Of a stretch of DNA of 11,464 bases, positions 1 to 7,566 are shown one piece after another. The notes beneath the pieces are model-generated. The model saw only the letters and a program-made list of their open reading frames with translations. It was not told the origin of the DNA and ran no database searches. The DNA comes from Planctomycetota bacterium (lineage in GTDB: Bacteria > Planctomycetota > Phycisphaerae > Phycisphaerales > SM1A02). The stretch lies in assembly GCA_027295365.1 (NCBI GenBank), contig JAPULD010000361.1, positions 1 through 11,464 of the forward strand, given 5' to 3'. Both the position numbers and the translations under genes were made by a program. Within the stretch, counting starts at the first letter, position 1, and every line of letters starts with the position of its first letter.

Positions 1-219
1 CATACGTTCAGAGTCGTTCGCCACAGGCGGATCAAGATAGAACCCCACCCCCCAATACCCCAGATCCTTGAAAGCATCCCCCAGGGGATAGACCAGGATC
101 TGCATTCGTGTTTCACGATCCCCATCCACGAGAAGTGATTCCGCCACCCTTTGATAATCACGTTGCGTCACGGTCATGCGCGCATCATAGGCGTGACGGG
201 TGAATCCTGACTTGAACAT
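1..219 (-). CDS. Unrecognised protein, N-terminal part, cut by left edge
   Basis: An open frame of 73 codons runs from an ATG at 219 to the left edge with no stop, so the gene continues outside the window. It begins MFKSGFTRHAYDARMTVTQR and later contains the stretch YPLGDAFKDLGYWGVGFYLD. I do not recognise the family. No signal peptide or membrane segment is visible in the part present. The ATG lies 17 bp after the stop of the HD-GYP gene on the same strand, so it is probably the last or next gene of the same operon (kinase, receiver, phosphodiesterase). No good Shine-Dalgarno sequence precedes this ATG, and a second in-frame ATG at 177 is also possible, also without one. The start is therefore uncertain. 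The case for coding rests on the open frame, the spacing and the protein-like composition. Confidence 0.6.
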   Translation of the reverse strand, partial: MFKSGFTRHAYDARMTVTQRDYQRVAESLLVDGDRETRMQILVYPLGDAFKDLGYWGVGFYLDPPVANDSERM

Positions 220-236
220 TCGTGTGATTGATGACG

Positions 237-1892
237 CTAAGCCGCTTGCCCGCCAAACCGGCCTTCTCGCAGATCACGTTCATGCTGCCGAAGCGTCATC
301 TGCTCGTACTCCGCGAAATCGAGCCTCACGAAGATCGGCGCGAGTTGCGGATCGAACTGCGTCCCGGTACATCGATCGATCTCTTCCAGTACTTCCTCAC
401 GCGTCATCGCGCTGCGATACGTGCGGGTCGAACTCATGGCATCGAACGAATCGGCCAAGGCGATCAGCCGCCCCATCAGGGGAATTTCCTCACCCACGAG
501 ACCATGAGGATAGCCTCGGCCATCCCAGGACTCATGGTGGTGCAGGACTCCAGGGAGAATGTCCGAGAGCTGAGGAATGTCCTTGAGAATTCGATAGCCG
601 ATCTCTGGGTGCTTCTTGATGAGATCGAACTCTTCCTTGGTCAGGCGACCCGGTTTGGTGAGGACTATTTCCGGAACCCCGATCTTTCCGACGTCATGCA
701 CGAGCCCTGCGACGTGCACACGCCCGATGGTGTAGGGATCCAGTCCTGCCGCGTGTGCGAGTTGCTTTGACAGAAACGCGACCCGCTGGGAATGACCGCA
801 GGTGTAGCGGTCCTTCGCGTCAATCGCGCTGGTCAGGGCTTCGAGCGTCCCCATGAACATGGTGCTGAGGTCGTCGTACAGCGCTGCATTCTCCATGAAG
901 ATGGCAAGGTGGCTGGCGGTGGCCCCGACAAGCTTGATGTCCGAGGACGATACCCTTTGATCAGCGCCTTGCTTCCCTCCCGCGATGAGGAGTCCGATCG
1001 CCTTTCCGTCCCGCATAATCGGAAAAGCCAAGACCGTACGACCCATCGAGAGCAGATAGGAATGATCAGACTTGAGACCAGGTTCGAGGATCATGGGGCG
1101 ATCCGGCTCGGCCTGTTTAAGAAGTTCCTGAGCCAAGGCGCTCAGGGTCTCGTGCATCTGCCCCGGATCACCCGTCGCGATGAATCGCTGATTCAGGCTT
1201 TTAAGTCGATCGGGATCATCAGCCAGTTGCACGCCGATCCATGTATAAGGAAGCGTGGCCAGCAATTCGCGACACGCAATGGCCACGAACTGTTCCGGCT
1301 GGTCAACCTTGGTGATGCTTTGGGTGATCGTGTACAGGAGATTGATTTCCTCGTACGAGTCGGCAAGTTGCTGCCCGATGTTTTCGATCACTTCCTGGTC
1401 ACCACGGATCGTGATGTGATCGTGATACATCGTCCTCACGAGCCGACTCAGACGATCGATCTCGGTTGTGGGGGCGGGTGGCAAGGCACTCAATTCGACG
1501 TTGATTCGTTTGAAATCCACATTCGATGAACGACAGAGTTCTTCCAACTCCCGGGAATCGATCAAGTCAGGGGTGGCAATGACCACGACGTTGTACCCAG
1601 TGCAACGTCTGCGAATCCGGATCGGCAAAGGCAGGAACCACATCCCGGGCATCGCTTCAACCGCTTCGGGGTCTTCGTGTTCTTCCCAGCGAGAAGCTTG
1701 CGTCTTCAGAAGTCGCTGAAAAGACTCCGAACCGCTCAATGTGTCGATCAAGAGATCTCCATCACTCGTGGCGTTTGAAAGGAGAGTTCCCGTTCGATCG
1801 CACGGAAACAGCAACAGCCCCACAATGCGCAATTTCACACGCAAGGTGTCCCCTGAGGGCATTGATTCGGAATGGGCGGCGCGTGTATTCAT
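237..1892 (-). CDS. GAF and HD-GYP domain protein, probable cyclic-di-GMP phosphodiesterase
   Basis: A 551-residue soluble protein. The C-terminal half (about 345-515) is an HD-GYP domain, a family that hydrolyses cyclic-di-GMP. The metal-binding and signature residues are visible: H367, HDVGK at 399-403, H428, HHHE at 451-454, the GRGYP signature at 458-462, and D481/D484 in the helix LIALADSFDAM. Residues about 185-335 look like a GAF sensory domain, ending in a helix (about 325-345) that could pass the signal to the enzyme. The first 140 residues match no domain I can name, and about 140-185 look helical. Unlike many HD-GYP proteins it has no receiver domain of its own. Instead its ATG overlaps the stop of a stand-alone receiver gene by 4 bp (ATGA at 1889-1892), so the two are translationally coupled and may work as a split pair; that pairing is inference. 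All catalytic motifs are intact, so activity is expected. Confidence 0.93.
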   Translation of the reverse strand: MNTRAAHSESMPSGDTLRVKLRIVGLLLFPCDRTGTLLSNATSDGDLLIDTLSGSESFQRLLKTQASRWEEHEDPEAVEAMPGMWFLPLPIRIRRRCTGYNVVVIATPDLIDSRELEELCRSSNVDFKRINVELSALPPAPTTEIDRLSRLVRTMYHDHITIRGDQEVIENIGQQLADSYEEINLLYTITQSITKVDQPEQFVAIACRELLATLPYTWIGVQLADDPDRLKSLNQRFIATGDPGQMHETLSALAQELLKQAEPDRPMILEPGLKSDHSYLLSMGRTVLAFPIMRDGKAIGLLIAGGKQGADQRVSSSDIKLVGATASHLAIFMENAALYDDLSTMFMGTLEALTSAIDAKDRYTCGHSQRVAFLSKQLAHAAGLDPYTIGRVHVAGLVHDVGKIGVPEIVLTKPGRLTKEEFDLIKKHPEIGYRILKDIPQLSDILPGVLHHHESWDGRGYPHGLVGEEIPLMGRLIALADSFDAMSSTRTYRSAMTREEVLEEIDRCTGTQFDPQLAPIFVRLDFAEYEQMTLRQHERDLREGRFGGQAA

Positions 1893-2320
1893 GCGGCTTT
1901 GTCGGCGATGATGTCGGTTCGGGACGAAGCGCTCTTGGCGAGCATCGCTTCGACCATGGCGAGAATCGCCCTTGGACTGAAGGGTTTATGCACGACGTGC
2001 TTGATGTTGCCAATCTCCAGATCATTGTCGGAGAGCGAGTAACCCCGAGCCGTGAGCATCAGAATCGGGATCAGGGCCGTCTCCTCCTGGGCGGCCAGCT
2101 TTTGGCACAGTTCAAGCCCCGTCAGGATAGGCATCTGGTAATCGGTGATGATGAGATGAGGCGGGTTGTTGTTGACGAGTTCGAGGGCTTCCTCGCCATC
2201 CATGGCGGTCTGCACTTCGTAGCCTGCATTCCTCAACTTGAGTGAGAGTACCTGCAGGATGTGCGTCTCATCGTCAACAATGAGAATCCGGTGCTGAATT
2301 CGATTGGTCATGTCGCTCAT
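1889..2320 (-). CDS. Stand-alone response regulator receiver protein (CheY-like)
   Basis: A 143-residue single receiver (REC) domain with no output domain. The standard residues are present: the acidic pair D16/D17 in ILIVDDE, phospho-acceptor D60 in IITDYQMP, T90 in LMLTAR and K112 in VHKPF. The C-terminal 20 residues are short and polar and not a DNA-binding domain. It should accept a phosphoryl group from the histidine kinase encoded just upstream and act by protein contact, plausibly on the HD-GYP enzyme encoded just downstream. Both junctions are 4-bp ATGA overlaps (2317-2320 and 1889-1892), which supports one co-translated module. A second in-frame ATG at 2311 could also be the start, but the overlap argues for 2320. 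A CheY-like or Spo0F-like relay role cannot be told apart from sequence alone. Confidence 0.94.
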   Translation of the reverse strand: MSDMTNRIQHRILIVDDETHILQVLSLKLRNAGYEVQTAMDGEEALELVNNNPPHLIITDYQMPILTGLELCQKLAAQEETALIPILMLTARGYSLSDNDLEIGNIKHVVHKPFSPRAILAMVEAMLAKSASSRTDIIADKAA

Positions 2321-3816
2321 GCCGCAGCCCTTTCTTCAAGGCGATGGTGGGGTATGGAGAACCAGAACCGTGCCCCTTGGCCGGGTTCGGATTCCACCCC
2401 GATTGTTCCCTGGTGCAGGGTCTCCACGATGTGCTTGCACAGCGTCAGACCGAGCCCGCCCCCCCGAGACTCAGGATTGTCAGTGTCGATCCGATAGAAC
2501 TTCTCAAAGATGCGAGTCAACGCTTGCTTGGGAATGCCCGGGCCATTGTCGACCACGGAAACCCGCGTACGCCTTGTCTCGACGTCTTCTTCGATACGCA
2601 GTTCGATGCGCCCCCCATCGGGCGTGTGCTTGATGGCATTGTCAAGCAGATTGAGCAGGACCTGAGAGATCATGTCTCGATCTGCTTCCAGGTGATCGAC
2701 CTTTTTCTGCAGACGAATGTCGATTGTGATGTTCTTTTCGTTCGCCGCGGACATCTGTGCCGCAAGCACTCGATCAACCAGAGCCGACACCTTGACGTGT
2801 TCGAGTTGGATCTGCGTCATGCCCGCCTCGATGCGTGAGATGTTGAGCAGGTTCTCGATGAGACGTCCCAAACGATCCGCCTCCTCGAAGATGATCCGGT
2901 AGAACTCCTGTCTCGAAGCGTCGTTGTTGGCCTCGCCATCGATGAGCATCTCGATGTAGGCCTGGATCGAGGACAGGGGCGTGTGCAACTCATGGCTTGC
3001 CTTGGAGATGAAATCAGTCTTGAGCTCGATGAATTCCCGCTCCTTGGTCATATCGTGCAGGATGGTCACCACGCCTCCGACTATGTCGTTCGGATGCTCG
3101 ACACAGATCAGACACGCATCGTGAATGGATGTTGTCGAAACGGCTCCGCCCGATCGATCCGAGGAAATCAGCGGCACCTGGACTTCCTCGTGATGCAACA
3201 CGCCAATCTCCCCGGCGTTGCAGGTGTCGCGGATCATCATGCAGAGTTCCGGTATCCCGATCACCTCATCGATCGGGCGATGCAATGATCGCTCCGGATC
3301 AAGTTCCAACAGGCCGACCGCCGCTTCGTTGGCCATGGTCAGATGATTGTTCGCATCGGTGACGATCACGGCGTCGTGCAGGACATGCAGCACCGCTTCA
3401 CTGTGTCGTCGTCTCGATTCATCCTTGTCGTGACGGATCCGAACATCCTGCAGTTCGTTGCGGAGCGCAAGACGTTCTTCCTGAAAGCGATCGACTGCCG
3501 CCGCGAACGCGCCCATGAGCGGTTGCAACCACCGGGGTTCGGATCGTGAATCCGGAATCGGTTTTCCCGGTCCCCCGCCTTCGATGTTTTTTTGCAGGCG
3601 TTTGACGGCCCGATCGACCGACGCCCCCACCGGAAAGAGAATCAACAGAATCGTCAGACTCAAGATCAAGGCGATCATGACGATCTCGAACAGTTCGCTC
3701 GTCTTGTGCAGACGTTCGTGGATCCCCTGATAATGCAACGCCAGCACGGCCACCACTGCGGAAACCGTGCCCAGCAACCCGGCAAGCAACAGACTGGCGA
3801 TCTTACCCGCCCTCAT
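2317..3816 (-). CDS. Membrane-bound PAS-domain sensor histidine kinase
   Basis: A 499-residue kinase of the HisKA/HATPase_c type. Counting from the ATG at 3816, there are two membrane helices (about 5-28 and 42-63) separated by a very short loop, so there is little extracytoplasmic sensor. A helical region (about 100-140) and a PAS domain (about 140-255) follow. The dimerisation/phosphotransfer domain carries the H-box ISKASHELHTPL with H275. The ATP-binding domain shows the N-box LLNLLDNAIKHTP (N393), DNGPGI (423-428), the F-box FEKFYR (437-442) and the G-box GGGLGL (452-457). I chose ATG 3816 because GGAGGAG sits about 9 bases upstream; an upstream in-frame TTG at 3834 would add six residues and has no such site. 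It is the first gene of the kinase-receiver-phosphodiesterase operon. The sensed signal is probably cytoplasmic or membrane-borne, through the PAS domain. Confidence 0.94.
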   Translation of the reverse strand: MRAGKIASLLLAGLLGTVSAVVAVLALHYQGIHERLHKTSELFEIVMIALILSLTILLILFPVGASVDRAVKRLQKNIEGGGPGKPIPDSRSEPRWLQPLMGAFAAAVDRFQEERLALRNELQDVRIRHDKDESRRRHSEAVLHVLHDAVIVTDANNHLTMANEAAVGLLELDPERSLHRPIDEVIGIPELCMMIRDTCNAGEIGVLHHEEVQVPLISSDRSGGAVSTTSIHDACLICVEHPNDIVGGVVTILHDMTKEREFIELKTDFISKASHELHTPLSSIQAYIEMLIDGEANNDASRQEFYRIIFEEADRLGRLIENLLNISRIEAGMTQIQLEHVKVSALVDRVLAAQMSAANEKNITIDIRLQKKVDHLEADRDMISQVLLNLLDNAIKHTPDGGRIELRIEEDVETRRTRVSVVDNGPGIPKQALTRIFEKFYRIDTDNPESRGGGLGLTLCKHIVETLHQGTIGVESEPGQGARFWFSIPHHRLEERAAA

Positions 3817-3842
3817 TCTCCCGCTCTCCTCCAAAACCTGCG

Positions 3843-3878
3843 CCCCCCGGGCGCGAACGGAATTCGCGACCGGGGGGG
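3843..3878 (-). other. GC-rich hairpin between the TPR gene and the kinase gene
   Basis: An inverted repeat with an outer arm of six C/G pairs (3843-3848 with 3873-3878), one mismatch, two more pairs, a one-base bulge and a perfect 6-bp inner stem (CGCGAA with TTCGCG) closing a five-base loop. It lies 19 bp past the TPR gene stop and 27 bp before the kinase ATG. On the minus-strand transcript it is not followed by a clean U run (only GCGCAGGUUUU, which runs into the kinase ribosome-binding site), so it is not a textbook terminator. It may be a weak terminator or attenuator, or protect the 3' end of the upstream message. Confidence 0.5.
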
Positions 3879-3897
3879 ACCACAGGCGTCTTTCGTA

Positions 3898-5121
3898 TCA
3901 ACGATCCGTCGAAACGGACGTGACGTGGATCGTGTCTTGCAACTGCGAATAGAACCGCGTCGCTTCGGCATTGCCGGGCTCGATCTCGAGCGCCTTGCCG
4001 TAGGCCGCGAGGGCTTCACGCATAAAGCCTGTGTCTTCGAGAATCAGGCCCAGCAGCATGTGCGGCATGGCATCCTGATGCGAACGATCGCACGCCGCTC
4101 GAAGTTGGCGAATGGCCTCGGACCGGTCGCCAGCGTTCTTTTCAGAAACGCCCAGCAACAGGTAGCCTTCATGACGACCCGGGCTCAGCGAGACGAGTCG
4201 TTGTCCACACTGGCGAAGTCGATTGTAATCCTTGAGTTCCCAGCAGACGGTGCCAAGCTCGACCCAGATGTCCGGATCGTCATACTGCTTGTTGCTGAGT
4301 TCGATGTACGCGGTATGAGCTTCCTGGTACCGCTCAAGCATGGCCAGGCACTGGGCCTGGATGCGGAGGAGATCGACGCGCTCGGTGTCAAGCCTTGACT
4401 GAAGCGAATCAATCGTGGAGATGCAGTCGCTGTAATCGCCATTGGAGTACTGCGCCCAGGCGAGTTCCTCGAGGAGGATGTTATCTTCGGGCTCAAGCAT
4501 GCGGGCCTCTTCAAAGTGCCTTACCGCAGCACCGTGATCCTCCAAGAGCATGGCAATTTCGCCTTGAAGTTGCTTCAGGCCAACGTTGTGCTCGAAGTGT
4601 TTGATGCGTGGGGCGATGAGATTCGAAGCGCCTTGGTACTGACCAAGGGCGACCTGGCTCTCGGCGGCCGCGAGCAGGTATTGAACGTTGTTCTCATCAA
4701 GGTTCGAGGCCTGCAGGTACTGCTGATACGCCTGCTCGTCGTTGGACCAGCGTTGGTTCACGATCCCGGCGTAGTAGAATGCCTTGGCATTCTCCGGGTC
4801 ATGCTCCTGGGCAGCCTGGAACGATCGAAAGGCCTCTTCCAGATTCATGGATTCGAGAAAGATTCGCCCTTTCATAAGGTGATAGGGTGATTCCTCGGGG
4901 AACAGCTCGAGGGCCGAGGTGATATGGCGCATCGCGAGCTCGAAATCACCAGAATGGAAGGCCTGCTCGGCCTGATCGAACGTCATGTTCGCACTGATGG
5001 TGTCAATTCGCGTGTTCGCTTCTGCACGGGCTTCGAGACCTGATTTCGTCGGGCCACTACAGCCCGTTACCAAGCACAGAAGACCAAGGGTCGGAAGGGT
5101 CGTCAGTAAATGCCGCTTCAT
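3898..5121 (-). CDS. TPR-repeat lipoprotein, possible secretin/pilus assembly factor
   Basis: A 407-residue protein with a lipoprotein signal peptide: a basic start, a hydrophobic core TLGLLCLVTG and the lipobox VTGC with C21 as the lipidated residue. The rest, from about residue 45 to 395, is built from tetratricopeptide-like helix pairs with recurring A/G/Y/P spacing, for example AFHSGDFELAMRHITSALEL near the N-terminus and LAAYGKALEIEPGNAEA near the end. The arrangement suggests about nine to ten repeats. Start: ATG at 5121 preceded by GGAGGAAT. The gene follows the secretin gene after a strong terminator. TPR lipoproteins such as PilF/PilW act as pilotins that carry secretin subunits to the outer membrane, so that role is a reasonable inference from context and architecture. 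A general scaffold role is also possible, since TPR repeats alone do not specify a partner. Confidence 0.9.
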   Translation of the reverse strand: MKRHLLTTLPTLGLLCLVTGCSGPTKSGLEARAEANTRIDTISANMTFDQAEQAFHSGDFELAMRHITSALELFPEESPYHLMKGRIFLESMNLEEAFRSFQAAQEHDPENAKAFYYAGIVNQRWSNDEQAYQQYLQASNLDENNVQYLLAAAESQVALGQYQGASNLIAPRIKHFEHNVGLKQLQGEIAMLLEDHGAAVRHFEEARMLEPEDNILLEELAWAQYSNGDYSDCISTIDSLQSRLDTERVDLLRIQAQCLAMLERYQEAHTAYIELSNKQYDDPDIWVELGTVCWELKDYNRLRQCGQRLVSLSPGRHEGYLLLGVSEKNAGDRSEAIRQLRAACDRSHQDAMPHMLLGLILEDTGFMREALAAYGKALEIEPGNAEATRFYSQLQDTIHVTSVSTDR

Positions 5122-5285
5122 GGTTATTCCTCCATCGCGGGGTGATTCGCGGGTGTATCAAGGTATGGTCGGCTCATTTCGCCGACAGGTTTTTTCAGCT
5201 TCGGTCAGGAGTGAAGATTTGCTTCAAGCCTTGCCGATTATTCAAGCCGTCCGATAATCCCGACGCCGGGAATCGTCCCGAACTC

Positions 5286-5323
5286 GAGAAGAAGGGAGAG
5301 GAACGCCGAGGCATTCCTCTCCC
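5286..5323 (-). terminator. Intrinsic terminator of the secretin gene
   Basis: On the minus strand the transcript folds into a stem GGGAGAGGAA/TTCCTCTCCC (10 perfect pairs, arms 5294-5303 and 5314-5323) extended by further pairs to a small loop. The T-rich stretch TTCTTCTC follows. It starts 31 bp after the secretin stop codon. The U tract is interrupted by C residues, but the stem is long and perfect. It separates the secretin transcript from the TPR gene, which would then need its own promoter in 5122-5285; I could not identify one with confidence. Confidence 0.75.
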
Positions 5324-5354
5324 AGAGTGACTCAAGTCATCCGTTTCAGTCCGC

Positions 5355-7229
5355 TCACTCCTGATCCGTCTCGACGTTGGCGACGGGATGGAGGTAGAAG
5401 CCCTGGGGCGTGAAACTGTTGTAGAAGAGATCATCGAAAGACTGCGAGAGGGACGACGAAGCGTCGACCGTACGCGTCGATTCGAGTCCAGATTCGAACA
5501 AGCGTGAGCTGCTCGAACTGTCCTGAAGGGAACGAAGTTCCTTTTCCAGGATCTTCTGAAGCATGCTTCGCTCATACTCGCGAACCTTGGCACCAGTGAT
5601 CTTCTGCTGAAGCTGACGGACGTCAGGCTGGTTCTTGTGCATGTTCAAAGAGTTGTTGATGTAGAAGAGCGCCAGTTCGGTGTCGCCATCGTTGAAGGCG
5701 TTCAGGGCGTCCATGTTGTAGTTGGCCGTCAGGCTTTCGCGGCTGAAGGGCAGCAGACCCGACCGGGCGCCGACTCGGACTCGATTGATGTTTTCCAACA
5801 TTTCCGAACCGATTCGGTTCAGGGCATCGTCCTTCACGATCGTGGGCGTGATCAGGAAGGTGATCTCGGTCCGATCGACCACATCTTCCTGGCCTTTGAA
5901 CGCGGCGCCGATGATCGGGATGTCTCCAAAGAACGGAACATTGCGTTTCGTAACGCGTGTCGATTCGCGGAATAGTCCACCCAAGACGATGGTCTTGCCA
6001 CTCTGAACGCGGACGTTGGTGGTGATTTCATTCGTGTCTTCATCGGGAATGGTCACGATGTTGCCGGTTGAATCGGTCACGTCCCGAAGGATGGCTTCCG
6101 AAACGCTGGGCGCGAGTTCCATCCGGATCGAGCCGTCCCTCGAGATGAAGGGGCGGAAGATAAGTTGCACACCAGTGTCGAGGAACTCGACGGTCTGGGT
6201 CGTCGTGGTCTGCGTCGCGGTCGTGGACAGGTAACCGACGCGGCGACCGACGAGCACCTGGGCTCGCTGGCGGTTCAAGGCCAGCACCTTGGGACGGGCG
6301 ATCACCGTGGTGTCGCTCACGTCGTCAAGCAGACGCATGAAGACGGAGATGTCGTTGGACATGACGCCGATCTTCAGGCCGCCGGCTCCACTCGTGCCAC
6401 CGACGGTACTCTGGACACTGTTTACAGTCAGGTCGCCCGCCGAAGGCGTGAAGATGCCGTCGATGAGTTCGTCCACGGAGGACAGGGGGTTCAGGAGGTC
6501 TTCAAAATCGAAGCCGCCGACCACCGAGAAGTCGATGCCGAAGGCGTTGTCTTCGGTCAGTCGTGTCGCGAGGATGGCCGCTTCCACCAGCACCTGCTGG
6601 GGCGGCGTGTCGGCGTCGCTGAGCAGCTCCGCTATGCTTTCCAGGACATCGGGATAGTCGTTGACGACCAGTTTGGCGTTGTAGGCCCACTCGTCCGTAC
6701 CGCCATCGTCGATGGTGGGAATGAAGCCGGGGTTCACCGAGCCCAATGAGGACAGCTGGCCGGCGGTGCTGAGGAGGGGCGTCACGATCTGCTGGGCGTC
6801 GGCGGCGGAGATGTAGTCGAGCTCGAACGTTCGGCTGACCGTCTTCCGCATCGCCTCGTCAAGAGCTTCCTTCTCTGCAATCGTGTACACGTAGATGAAG
6901 TTGCCTTCTTCCACGTACGTGAAGCCATTGACTTTGAGGATGTTGTCCAGCGCCTCGTAGAACGTCACGTTGTACAGGTTTGCGGTGACGGTGCCCGAAA
7001 CATTCTTGCTGGCAATGATGTTCTTCTTCGTCTCGATGGAGAGCATCTGCAGCACCTGGGCCAGATCCGCGTCCTGCACCACGATGCTGTCCACGGTGCC
7101 CATGTCGTTCACGTTGATGCCTTCGTCTTCTTGCCCATAGGCAGGCAGCGTCAGCATCACGCCGGCCGCACACGCGGTCGCGGTCAGCGTCCGCATGAAT
7201 CGACTGAATTGTCTTGTTCGTTCATTCAT
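5355..7229 (-). CDS. Outer-membrane secretin (GspD/PilQ family) with C-terminal extension
   Basis: A 624-residue secretin, the outer-membrane channel of type II secretion or type IV pilus systems. From the ATG at 7229 it has a signal peptide (about 1-32, ending LPAYGQ), an STN/N0-type domain (about 48-118), a NolW-like secretin_N domain (about 131-213, interrupted by a Gly/Thr/Ser loop) and the secretin core (about 295-467). The core shows DTGVQLIFRPFI, the conserved VLGGLFRES and VPFFGDIPIIGAAF. About 155 residues follow the core: a TPR-like helix pair (about 502-535), a charged helix and a Ser-rich tail, which is not usual for GspD or PilQ. AGGAG lies 11 bases before ATG 7229; an in-frame GTG at 7235 is better spaced from it and could be the true start. 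A GTG at 7268 gives a longer, less likely protein. Gene order with pseudopilins supports a secretion or pilus role. Confidence 0.94.
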   Translation of the reverse strand: MNERTRQFSRFMRTLTATACAAGVMLTLPAYGQEDEGINVNDMGTVDSIVVQDADLAQVLQMLSIETKKNIIASKNVSGTVTANLYNVTFYEALDNILKVNGFTYVEEGNFIYVYTIAEKEALDEAMRKTVSRTFELDYISAADAQQIVTPLLSTAGQLSSLGSVNPGFIPTIDDGGTDEWAYNAKLVVNDYPDVLESIAELLSDADTPPQQVLVEAAILATRLTEDNAFGIDFSVVGGFDFEDLLNPLSSVDELIDGIFTPSAGDLTVNSVQSTVGGTSGAGGLKIGVMSNDISVFMRLLDDVSDTTVIARPKVLALNRQRAQVLVGRRVGYLSTTATQTTTTQTVEFLDTGVQLIFRPFISRDGSIRMELAPSVSEAILRDVTDSTGNIVTIPDEDTNEITTNVRVQSGKTIVLGGLFRESTRVTKRNVPFFGDIPIIGAAFKGQEDVVDRTEITFLITPTIVKDDALNRIGSEMLENINRVRVGARSGLLPFSRESLTANYNMDALNAFNDGDTELALFYINNSLNMHKNQPDVRQLQQKITGAKVREYERSMLQKILEKELRSLQDSSSSSRLFESGLESTRTVDASSSLSQSFDDLFYNSFTPQGFYLHPVANVETDQE

Positions 7230-7566
7230 GATCACGTCTTCTCCTGAGTCACCCGAGATGGCCGTCACGATGCGGTGTCTCTCGATTCTTGGGGGTTTTT
7301 CGCATGCCGCCCAGATCGGGCGAATACTGTTCAGTTCGAGGCGGCAATCTTGTCACTCCAGATTCACCGACTGAACTCCGTTTTCAATCAACTCCGTACT
7401 GAGGTCCGAGAACGGGTCGTCCGATTCATGAAACCTCTTGGTAAACCTTTCCATCTATGACGGCTGAGTAAGCTCCGGACTTAACTGATTCCATATCCTT
7501 TTCTCGAACTGCGACACGATTTCTGAAAAGACCTTGTCCGAAGCCAAGCATCCTGGACCCCTTTAT
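7230..7566. other. Gene-free stretch upstream of the secretin
   Basis: This 337-bp gap is likely the promoter and leader region of the secretin gene. I see no convincing gene in it. Minor features: an inverted repeat CGCCC/GGGCG with a 5-base loop at 7308-7322, a GGGGGTTTTT run at 7291-7300, a repeated ACTCCGT motif near 7374 and 7392, and a weak hairpin at 7533-7547 followed on the minus strand by CTTTTC, which might be a poor terminator for the small gene ending at 7567. No sigma-70 or sigma-54 promoter stands out. Confidence 0.5.

Noticed and set aside
792..1529. Plus-strand open frame of 245 codons
   Set aside because: It lies wholly antisense to the HD-GYP gene, whose motifs are intact, and its product has no recognisable domain.
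3592..4398. Plus-strand open frame of 268 codons
   Set aside because: It is antisense to the kinase start, the hairpin gap and the TPR gene, and the composition (Arg/Gln-rich, no domain) is that of a shadow frame.
6165..6749. Plus-strand open frame of 194 codons
   Set aside because: It is antisense to the secretin core, which explains the region fully.
7230..7566. Cyclic-di-GMP riboswitch in the secretin leader
   Set aside because: I looked because of the HD-GYP and PilZ context, but found only short weak hairpins and no recognisable aptamer core.
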